A stretch of 64,000 bases of DNA, from the NCBI GenBank assembly GCA_026707665.1, contig JAPOWK010000102.1, positions 1-64,000 on the forward strand. Direction: 5' to 3'. Shown here piece after piece: positions 57,593-64,000 of this stretch; position 1 is the stretch's first letter, and every line of letters starts with the position of its first letter. The notes below the pieces were generated by a model that searched no databases, was not told where the DNA came from, and saw only the letters and a list, made by a program, of their open reading frames with translations. Origin of the DNA: Chloroflexota bacterium (GTDB lineage Bacteria > Chloroflexota > Anaerolineae > Aggregatilineales > Phototrophicaceae). Both the position numbers and the translations under genes were made by a program.

Positions 57593-58285
57593 CTACCCCC
57601 GCTCCAATTCCCAGGAGGCATTGTCTGGCTCGTGTCTCAGCAGACGGGTATGCTCCACAAAGGCGCGCTGGGCTCCTTCAAATTGACCGTCGCGGATTAG
57701 ATCCAATATCCGCGAATGGTAATCCCATACCCTTCGCAAATAACGGTAATCCATGTAGCGATTGACGCCGATTTCTTCGTATAGATCCCAATAAGCCTCC
57801 AGGATGCCAAGTACAAAGGTGTTTTGCAGATTCCTGAAGACCGTCAGGTGAAATAAGCGGTGTTCCGGATTCGGTATGTGGATCGGCGGCGAATCCAGCT
57901 TCTGATTGGCGCGCTCGATGCAGCCCTGCATCACCGCGAGATCTTCTTCCGTCAGCAGCGCGCAAGCTTCCTGCCAATAAGCCGATTCAACATGATTGCG
58001 CAGCGAAGCAAAGTCCTCAAAGCGCTCGCCGCAGGCCATCGCGTACATAGCGCTCAAACGTACTGCCGGCGTAAAGGCGTAGTCTTTGATCCGCGTGCCA
58101 CGCTTGGAGCGCACTTCCACCCAGCCCATTTGTCGCGCCACCTCAAGCTGTTCACGCACCTTGTTGGCGCTCATGTCCAGGTGGGTATCGGCCGTCAATT
58201 CCTGGATCGACGGCAGGCGATCGCCGGGCTGAAAGCCTTGTCGGATGATGTAGTTGAGGAAGTCAGAACCGAGATTGATATCCAT
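57593..58285 (-). CDS. GntR/FadR-family transcriptional regulator (FCD domain)
   Basis: A 230-residue regulator. The N-terminal winged helix (~1-70) carries 'LPSIQELTADTHLDMSANKVREQLEVARQMGWVEVRSKRGTRI', the GntR pattern. The C-terminal helical FCD domain (~80-220) has candidate metal/ligand histidines in EHRLFHLTVFR, YHSRILD and FVEHTRLL. FCD regulators usually sense organic acids. Upstream of korA and with two palindromes before its own start, it could control the 2-oxoacid oxidoreductase and itself. Confidence 0.87.
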   Translation of the reverse strand: MDINLGSDFLNYIIRQGFQPGDRLPSIQELTADTHLDMSANKVREQLEVARQMGWVEVRSKRGTRIKDYAFTPAVRLSAMYAMACGERFEDFASLRNHVESAYWQEACALLTEEDLAVMQGCIERANQKLDSPPIHIPNPEHRLFHLTVFRNLQNTFVLGILEAYWDLYEEIGVNRYMDYRYLRRVWDYHSRILDLIRDGQFEGAQRAFVEHTRLLRHEPDNASWELERG

Positions 58286-58286
58286 G

Positions 58287-58325
58287 ATTCATCAGATGAA
58301 TGCGTTAAATCAACTGATACTATCA
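58287..58325 (-). promoter_or_regulatory. Two palindromes upstream of the GntR regulator
   Basis: ATTCATC-A-GATGAAT (58287-58301) touches the start codon region and TGATA-C-TATCA (58315-58325) lies 14 bp further up. Both are perfect and AT-rich against a GC-rich background, suiting autoregulatory operators for a dimeric regulator. Binding is inferred only. Confidence 0.45.
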
Positions 58326-58422
58326 ATTCTATCATTAAAGAGATGGCTTGTCTAGCGTTTCGCTGGACGAGTTTTTGGATGGGGAAATCGCTATGGCGAT
58401 CTATTGCGCAGCCGGAAACCAG

Positions 58423-59589
58423 CTATTGGCGGAGTCGTCTCATGCGCTCGGCCGCGCGTTCGAGGGTTTCGTCGCTCTTGCAGAAGGCGAAGCGCACATG
58501 ATCCTCGGCATGATGCCGATGCTTTTCGCTGAAGAAGGCTGACGGCGGGATCGTCGCCACGCCAATCTCTTCGATCAGATGCTTGCAGAATTCCACGTCA
58601 TTGCCGTCGAAAACTTGTGAAAAATCGCCCATGATGAAATAGGTGCCTTCGGGTTGCATCGCCGACATGCCGGCGGCGTCGATCACCTGCATGACCAGAT
58701 CGCGCTTGTGCGAATACAGCGCCTGATATTCCTCGTAATAGCTGCTGCCCAGCGTGAAGGCGTAGGCGGTCGCTACCTGCGTCGGGTGGTTGGTGGCAAA
58801 GGTGATGAATTGATGAGAGCGCCATACGCCAGTGATCAATTCTGGCGGACCGTAAACCCAGCCGATTTTCCAGCCGGTCATGCCGAAGGTTTTGCCAGCG
58901 CTGCCGATGGTGACTGTGCGCTCAAACATGCCGTCCAGCGACGCGACCGCGACATGTTGATGACCTTCGAAGAAAAGATGCTCGTAGACTTCATCGGAGA
59001 TAACGATGACATCGTGCTGGATGCAGAGATCTGCGAAGAGCTGCAGTTCCTGCCGCGTATAGACGCGCCCCGATGGATTGTTCGGCGTATTGAGTATCAC
59101 CGCCCGCGTATTGTCGTTGAAGGCGGCGCGCAGCTCTTCTTCGTCGAATGTCCAGTAGGGCGGGTGCATGGGCAGGTACACCGGTCGCCCGCCCGCCATT
59201 TGCACACCGGGCACATAACTGTCGTAATAGGGTTCGATGATGATGACTTCATCGCCGGGATCGACCATGCCCATGATGGCGCTGTAAACCCCCTGGGTGG
59301 CGCCGGCGGTGACGATGACGCCCGCTTCCGGATCGACATCGAGACCATAGAAGATGCCGGCATGCCTAGCGACGCCTTCGCGCAGGGCGGGCAAACCCGG
59401 GCTAGGCGCGTACTGATTGGCGCCGTCGCTGTTGAGCGCCTCGATTGCAGCGTCGATAATCTCTTGCGGTCCATCAAAATCGGGACGCCCCTGCCCGAGA
59501 TTGACAGCGTTGTACTTTGCCGCCAGTTGATTGATCTCGGTGAAGATGGTTGTGCCAAAGGGCGCGACCCGCTTTGCATAAGTGGGCAT
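58423..59589 (-). CDS. Class I/II aminotransferase (aspartate/kynurenine/methionine type)
   Basis: A 388-residue fold-type I PLP enzyme. Visible are 'NLGQGRPDFDGP', 'YAPSPGLPALREGVA', 'VTAGATQGVYSAIMG', 'NTPNNPSGRVYTRQEL', 'VISDEVYEHLFF', the PLP lysine in GSAGKTFGMTGWKIGW and the carboxylate-binding Arg in HVRFAFCKSD. The layout resembles kynurenine-oxoglutarate/YbdL-type methionine aminotransferases more than AspC. It is a single leftward gene, so the substrate remains open. Confidence 0.9.
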   Translation of the reverse strand: MPTYAKRVAPFGTTIFTEINQLAAKYNAVNLGQGRPDFDGPQEIIDAAIEALNSDGANQYAPSPGLPALREGVARHAGIFYGLDVDPEAGVIVTAGATQGVYSAIMGMVDPGDEVIIIEPYYDSYVPGVQMAGGRPVYLPMHPPYWTFDEEELRAAFNDNTRAVILNTPNNPSGRVYTRQELQLFADLCIQHDVIVISDEVYEHLFFEGHQHVAVASLDGMFERTVTIGSAGKTFGMTGWKIGWVYGPPELITGVWRSHQFITFATNHPTQVATAYAFTLGSSYYEEYQALYSHKRDLVMQVIDAAGMSAMQPEGTYFIMGDFSQVFDGNDVEFCKHLIEEIGVATIPPSAFFSEKHRHHAEDHVRFAFCKSDETLERAAERMRRLRQ

Positions 59590-59648
59590 GAAGTCTGTCC
59601 TGAGCTAGGTTCCAAAGTCGTCGGACAACTATAACACAAGCGCAAGAA

Positions 59649-60536
59649 TCAGGCGCGGCTCAGGACTTCGGCTGTCAGTTCTTTGCCGCGCTGAAAATAG
59701 GGTATTCCATCGCGCGACTTGACGAAGCGGAATTGAAGCCGTCGTCCCCGTCTTAAGTCGTTTAGCCGCTCCCAATGTTGGCGATACTTGACGCTTTCGC
59801 CGCCTCTTGTCTTCCAGCCTTTGGCGATCCAGCCGGCGAGCCACTGATTCATGCCCTTCGATAGGTATTCCTGCGCGGTAAACAGGGTGGCGCCCTGCGA
59901 TTCCGGCAGATTTTCAAGGCTCTTTATCGCGCCGATGAGCGTACCCTCGAGTTCGCTGGTTTTATCTAGGCGCCCACTTAGCTCTCGTTCCGAGTCGCCC
60001 TGGATGATGACAGCCGCCCATGAAGTCGACCTGTCTTTGGCGGCATGACGCGTCGAGAGAAATATACCGACAATACCTTCCTTTAATGCGACTTGCTCTT
60101 CCGCTGGACGAGCTCTTGGTCGCGCCCGCTTGTCCTTCTCCGCCACCGCCAGCCGATCGCAGCGCTCATTGAGCTCATCGCCGGAGTGGCCCGCTACGTA
60201 TCTCCATTCAATAAAGTGGCTCTCGGCAGCAAGGAAGAATTCCTTCCATAATGACTTGTTCTTGGCGACTTTTTTCGACCCGCTCGCAATGTCAATTACA
60301 TAGCGCGAGTCAGACACAATCGTTAGCCCGGTAGCGCGATTGAGCAGCTTCAGTCCTTTTATTACTGCGGTCAGCTCCATCCGATTATTGGTGGTCTTCT
60401 CATCACCACCGCTGATGACAGTCTCTTTGATGACTTCGCCGTCTTCGCCTACAGCCTGTAAAATCGCTGCCCAGCCGCCTGGCTGATTGTCGGCGTGAAT
60501 ATCGCAGGCGCCGTCGGTGTAAATCACGATTTGCAT
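59649..60536 (-). CDS. Double RNase H protein: RNase HI domain plus RNase H-like domain
   Basis: A 295-residue protein. Residues 1-135 are an RNase HI domain with the catalytic set Asp8 (YTDGACD), Glu54 (NNRMEL), Asp76 (VSDSRYV), His117 and Asp127 (AGHSGDELNERCDRLA), but without the basic-protrusion motif. After a basic linker (~138-150), residues ~153-290 form a second RNase H-like unit. It keeps the W...W...GWKTRGGESVK..HW basic-protrusion pattern but has lost the Asp/Glu positions (TSELEGTL, FTAQEYL). Domain 1 probably cuts RNA in RNA-DNA hybrids and domain 2 probably binds the hybrid. ATG 60536 matches the RNase HI start. Confidence 0.85.
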   Translation of the reverse strand: MQIVIYTDGACDIHADNQPGGWAAILQAVGEDGEVIKETVISGGDEKTTNNRMELTAVIKGLKLLNRATGLTIVSDSRYVIDIASGSKKVAKNKSLWKEFFLAAESHFIEWRYVAGHSGDELNERCDRLAVAEKDKRARPRARPAEEQVALKEGIVGIFLSTRHAAKDRSTSWAAVIIQGDSERELSGRLDKTSELEGTLIGAIKSLENLPESQGATLFTAQEYLSKGMNQWLAGWIAKGWKTRGGESVKYRQHWERLNDLRRGRRLQFRFVKSRDGIPYFQRGKELTAEVLSRA

Positions 60537-60696
60537 AGCTTCCGCCGTAAAGCCTTGGGTTGGGGCATTGTAGCACAAGGGCGCGACGATTATGTCGCAG
60601 TCTGCGTAAGAATAGGCATAGTGAATTGGGTTCTCGCCCGTCCCTTGCAAGGTCGCTGAGGATGGCGTTTGCACTAGGTAAAGAGGATCGCGCCAG

Positions 60697-61131
60697 ATGG
60701 CTGAAGAAACGAAGCTCGAAAAGAAGCGCTACGATTCGTTGATGAAGATTACGCGGACGATGGGCGGCGCGGCGCTTTCCGGCGCTGTGCCCACGCCCAC
60801 GCTGGAATTGGCGAAACAATTGGGGATCTCCATAGCCGACGCCTGGATGTGCTTCGATATCTATAAGACTTATTTTGACAAGGACCTGTCCAAACAAGAC
60901 TTAGCCAGAATGCTGCAAACGACGGGCGTCATCGTTCTCGGTGGCGGACTCGCTGGCTACGTCGGTATTCGCCTGGCGCAGGCCCTGCTCAGCGAGATTC
61001 TGGAGCAGATTCCGATCGCCAATTCGATCATCACCGGCATCGCCTTTGGCAGCTCCACCTTTATCATCGGGCTGGCGTGGCTGGCGATCGTGGAACAGAG
61101 CTACTTCGCGCGCGACGCAGACGAGGCTTAG
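60697..61131 (+). CDS. Hypothetical membrane protein, DUF697-like
   Basis: A 144-residue protein. The N-terminus is charged and helical (1-22). There are two strongly hydrophobic Gly-rich segments (about 75-97 and 106-130). The sequence between contains 'ISIADAWMCFDIYKTYFDKDLSKQDLARML'. The Gly-rich membrane hairpin with a preceding helical bundle resembles DUF697/EcsC-like proteins, but the match is weak. Its stop codon overlaps the stop of the convergent MFS gene. Role unknown. Confidence 0.65.
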   Translation: MAEETKLEKKRYDSLMKITRTMGGAALSGAVPTPTLELAKQLGISIADAWMCFDIYKTYFDKDLSKQDLARMLQTTGVIVLGGGLAGYVGIRLAQALLSEILEQIPIANSIITGIAFGSSTFIIGLAWLAIVEQSYFARDADEA

Positions 61132-62435
61132 GCCGGCTTCATCGCGATTTGCCTTAGTGTAAGCGTCCGTATCAGCGCCAATAAAGCCAGCGCCAATACG
61201 CCGCCGCCGGCGCTAACGAAGACGAAGCCGCCTAATCCAAAAAGCGCGCCCGAACTAAGCGTCCCCAAGCCGGCGCAAAAGGCGACCAGCATATCATTGA
61301 AGCCAGCAACGCGCGTCCTCTCAGCGCCGCTCAAGGCATCCGCCAGCATGGATGAGCCGGCCACATAGCCAAAGTTCCATCCCAACCCGAGCAGGAAAAG
61401 CCCCGCCACCAAATAGGGCATCTGCGTTGAAAGCGGCGATATGATGGTCGACGCGACCAGCACCAGCGCGGCGATGACCATCATGGTGACGCGCCCGTAG
61501 CGATCAATCAGATAGCCGGTCAGCGGCGACAAGCCAAACATGCCCAGCACGTGCGCGGCGATGACCAGGGAGACCATGGCGTTGGAGTGATCGGCCAGGT
61601 GCATGTGCCAGGGTGTAATCGTCATCAATACGCTCATGACAGTCTGGCAGATCACCATGGAGAGAATCGCCAGTTGGACGTTAGGCAAGCGCAGCAATTC
61701 GCCCAGTCGGTGACCGACCTTCGGTCTGTCTGCTTCGATGAGAGGCTCTGAGTACTGCCGCGCCACGATTGCAGGCTCCGGACGCAGCAGGAAAAATGTG
61801 ATCAAAAAGGAAATGCCGGACAGGAAACAGGCCATCACCCAGGGTCCAGTCGTCAGATCTTGCGCCGAACTGGCGACCGGCTGCAAGATCTGCGCCAGCG
61901 TCGAATCAATGAGTGGTGGACCCGCCACGATATCCAAGTGCAGGTATTTCGCCAATTGGCTGCTCGGCTCAACGAGGCCGGGACCAAAAATTGCGCCGAT
62001 CGTGCCGGCAAAGACAATGCGCCCGATCATCTGCGCCCGCTTGTCAATGGGGAAAATCTCGCCCACGACGAAGCGGCTCATCTGCGTGCCAGCGCGCGCC
62101 ATGCCCATGCCGACAGAACTGATTAACAGCAGGGGGAAGATGCCGTTGAGCACGGCGATGAGACCAAGGACCGCTCCGGCGAAGCCTAAAGCGTAGGCGG
62201 TGCATAGACCCATACGCCGGCCATAGCGCCCCATGATGATGCCCATGAAGTAAGCCATAATGGAATGCGCAAATGTCACCATCGTGGTCGGCAAGCCCGC
62301 CGCCGCGTCGGACCCGCCGAGGATGCCGGCCGCAATCGAATGCAGCGTGATGATGGAAATCTGCGCCGCCGAAAAAAGGCTCTGGGCGACGAACATGGTG
62401 ACGAGAAGACGATGGCTGACGCGCAGAGAATACAA
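61128..62435 (-). CDS. MFS family transporter
   Basis: A 435-residue transporter with about 12 membrane helices. The loop 2-3 signature is GIIMGRYGRRMG and the second-half counterpart is 'GYLIDRYGRVTMM', both typical of major facilitator proteins. An unusually long external stretch (about 160-200) precedes the central part. It starts with TTG 62435 following GGAGCG. Drug/H+ antiporter-like, but substrate is unknown. Its stop overlaps that of the convergent hypothetical gene (TTAG). Confidence 0.88.
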   Translation of the reverse strand: MYSLRVSHRLLVTMFVAQSLFSAAQISIITLHSIAAGILGGSDAAAGLPTTMVTFAHSIMAYFMGIIMGRYGRRMGLCTAYALGFAGAVLGLIAVLNGIFPLLLISSVGMGMARAGTQMSRFVVGEIFPIDKRAQMIGRIVFAGTIGAIFGPGLVEPSSQLAKYLHLDIVAGPPLIDSTLAQILQPVASSAQDLTTGPWVMACFLSGISFLITFFLLRPEPAIVARQYSEPLIEADRPKVGHRLGELLRLPNVQLAILSMVICQTVMSVLMTITPWHMHLADHSNAMVSLVIAAHVLGMFGLSPLTGYLIDRYGRVTMMVIAALVLVASTIISPLSTQMPYLVAGLFLLGLGWNFGYVAGSSMLADALSGAERTRVAGFNDMLVAFCAGLGTLSSGALFGLGGFVFVSAGGGVLALALLALIRTLTLRQIAMKPA

Positions 62436-62550
62436 CGGAGACGCTCCAAACTGTGGAAATGAAGTTGTTGAGAATCTAATCTGTCATTCTACCGTAAAGA
62501 ACAGAGCGCGCCCGCTTGGACGCGCCCGGCGTGATGCGCTAGCAATTGGC

Positions 62551-64000
62551 TTATTCCGCCAGGAAGTTGCGCAAGACGGTATGCAGGATGCCGCCATTGC
62601 GATAGTAGTCGACCTCTACCGGCGTATCGAGACGAACCGTGACTTCGAATGTCGTCACCTTGCCCCCCTCGTCCGTCGCGGTCACGGTCAAGCTGTCCAT
62701 AGGCTGAACCCCGTCCAGGATCGGGATGTCGAAGGTTTCGCGCCCGCTCAATCCCAGAGAGCCGTATGACTCGCCGTCGGCAAATGTAAGCGGCAAGACG
62801 CCCATCATGACCAGATTGCTACGGTGGATCCGCTCGATGCTCTCGGCGATGACCGCCCTGATGCCGAGCAGCAGCGTGCCCTTCGCCGCCCAATCACGAG
62901 ATGAACCCATGCCATAATCTTTGCCAGCCAAGACGATCAGCGGCGTGCCATCTTCCTGGTATCGCAGCGCGGCATCGTATATCGGCATCTCTTCCATTGT
63001 CGGTAGATAGATGGTGACGCCGCCTTCGCTTCCGGGCGCCAGCAGATTCCGCAGGCGAACATTGGCGAAGGTGCCGCGGGTCATCACCCGATCGTTGCCG
63101 CGCCGGGAGCCAAAGCTGTTGAAGTACTGCGGGCTGACATCGCGCTCCAGCAAATACTGCCCGGCCGGTCCGTTGATCGCGATCGCTCCGGCCGGCGAGA
63201 TGTGATCGGTCGTGACCGAGTCGCCGCCTTTCACCATGACGCGAGCGCCTAGAATGGGCGCGATTGGCGGCGCCTGCGGTGGCAGATCCATGAAGAAGGG
63301 CGGCTCCTGAATATAGGTGCTTTCGTCGCTCCATTCGTAGACCGGTTCATCCGTGCTGGGAATCTCATTCCATTGTTGGTTTCCGTCATAGACATTGCCG
63401 TATTGTTCGAGATACATGCCGGCATCGAGGCTGTTTTGCACCGTCTCGACGATCTCCCGCTGGCTGGGCCAGATGTCGCGCAAGAATACATCCGCGCCCG
63501 AAGAATCCGTCGCGATCGGTTCATTCTCGAGGTCAATGTCGACCGTGCCCGCCAGCGCGTAAGCCACGACCAGAGGAGGCGACGCCAGGAAATTGGCGCG
63601 CACGTCTGGACCGATCCGGCCGCCAAAATTGCGATTGCCGCTCAATACCGAGGCCGCCACGATATCGGATTGGTGTATCGCCTCGCGCACCGGCTCGGGC
63701 AAGGGACCGCTGTTGCCGATGCAAGTGGTGCAGCCATATCCGACCGTGTGAAAACCGAGCGCCTCCAAATGCGGCGTCAAGCCGGCGCGGTCGAGATATT
63801 CCGTGACGACTTTGGAGCCGGGCGCCAGGCTGGTTTTGACAAAAGGCTTGCGCTTCAAGCCCCGTTCGTTGGCTTTCTTCGCCAGCAGACCCGCTGCGAC
63901 CATTACCGACGGATTGCTGGTATTGGTGCAGGAGGTGATGGCGGCGATGACCACCGAGCCGTGTTTAATCTCGGCGCTGTCCCCATTCGAGCGGACGTCT
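62551..64000 (-). CDS. acnA: Aconitate hydratase, 5' end outside the window (partial)
   Basis: The C-terminal ~483 residues of aconitase A / iron-responsive-element-type aconitase; the frame continues past base 64000. Cluster-ligand cysteines are visible in [11 protein letters not shown] and [15 protein letters not shown]. The swivel domain shows '[20 protein letters not shown]' and '[19 protein letters not shown]'. It interconverts citrate and isocitrate. With citrate synthase ~12 kb away it belongs to the TCA cycle. The intergenic strip to the MFS gene (62436-62550) holds nothing clear. Confidence 0.94.
   Translation of the reverse strand, partial: DVRSNGDSAEIKHGSVVIAAITSCTNTSNPSVMVAAGLLAKKANERGLKRKPFVKTSLAPGSKVVTEYLDRAGLTPHLEALGFHTVGYGCTTCIGNSGPLPEPVREAIHQSDIVAASVLSGNRNFGGRIGPDVRANFLASPPLVVAYALAGTVDIDLENEPIATDSSGADVFLRDIWPSQREIVETVQNSLDAGMYLEQYGNVYDGNQQWNEIPSTDEPVYEWSDESTYIQEPPFFMDLPPQAPPIAPILGARVMVKGGDSVTTDHISPAGAIAINGPAGQYLLERDVSPQYFNSFGSRRGNDRVMTRGTFANVRLRNLLAPGSEGGVTIYLPTMEEMPIYDAALRYQEDGTPLIVLAGKDYGMGSSRDWAAKGTLLLGIRAVIAESIERIHRSNLVMMGVLPLTFADGESYGSLGLSGRETFDIPILDGVQPMDSLTVTATDEGGKVTTFEVTVRLDTPVEVDYYRNGGILHTVLRNFLAE

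Noticed and set aside
1..64000. Insertion sequences, prophage, toxin-antitoxin or defence island
   Set aside because: No transposase, integrase, phage structural, restriction-modification or toxin-antitoxin protein was recognised anywhere in the window.

Overview
The window (about 58% GC by eye) looks like a chromosomal segment of an uncultured Chloroflexota bacterium, probably Anaerolineae-like. This is an inference from gene content. The support is an FMN riboswitch driving a RibXY-type riboflavin ABC transporter, a RecG with a long N-terminal extension, a fused gamma-alpha 2-oxoacid:ferredoxin oxidoreductase, several ABC importers with non-lipoprotein binding proteins, and TTG/GTG starts. 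I see no insertion sequence, prophage, integrase or CRISPR array. It reads as core genome with a few accessory transport clusters.

Layout. 1-9.3 kb: 3' tail of a 5S rRNA, a DUF2007-like protein overlapping a P1-family peptidase, an OmpR/PhoR-type two-component pair, the FMN riboswitch with a riboflavin transporter operon (permease, binding protein, ATPase), a class V aminotransferase, an orphan winged-helix protein with a degenerate receiver, and rpsT. 9.4-14.4 kb: peptide ABC importer and a cytochrome c lipoprotein. 14.4-23 kb: catabolic cluster with an ArgH-like lyase, a sugar-type ABC importer, a small membrane protein, an amidohydrolase, a TIM-barrel isomerase and a Gfo/Idh/MocA dehydrogenase. 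23-35.7 kb: leftward genes comEC, a coiled-coil protein, coaD, recG, two FakB/DegV proteins, fakA, rpe, rlmN and a CPBP protease. The rpe-fakA-fakB-fakB-recG part is one tightly overlapping operon behind a good promoter. 35.8-42.6 kb: two tRNA-Ser genes, an SRPBCC protein, a membrane protein, anmK, nusB-tatA/B-tatC and a fused ATP sulfurylase/APS kinase. 42.6-51.3 kb: Ca2+-type P-ATPase, a 1-kb gene-poor stretch holding three kinds of short repeats, threonine aldolase, a degenerate CPBP protein, two rhomboid proteases and citrate synthase. 51.5-64 kb: a structured leader with terminator upstream of a JAMM peptidase / CysO-like sulfur carrier / MoeZ-like activator operon, KorB-KorA with a GntR regulator, an aminotransferase, a double RNase H protein, an MFS transporter and the 3' two-thirds or so of aconitase.

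How genes work together. Citrate synthase, KorAB and aconitase supply TCA-cycle steps. FakA plus two FakB proteins would phosphorylate exogenous or recycled fatty acids. AnmK recycles anhydro-MurNAc. The carrier/JAMM/MoeZ set resembles the mycobacterial CysO cysteine route, but the carrier has four extra residues after its GlyGly, so it should need proteolytic maturation.

The observations most worth a second look are that carrier operon and its leader, the tandem RNase H protein whose two domains carry complementary halves of the enzyme's features, the ArgH-like lyase wired to a sugar importer, a 134-nt inverted-repeat element between recG and coaD, and the degenerate 33-bp repeat array.
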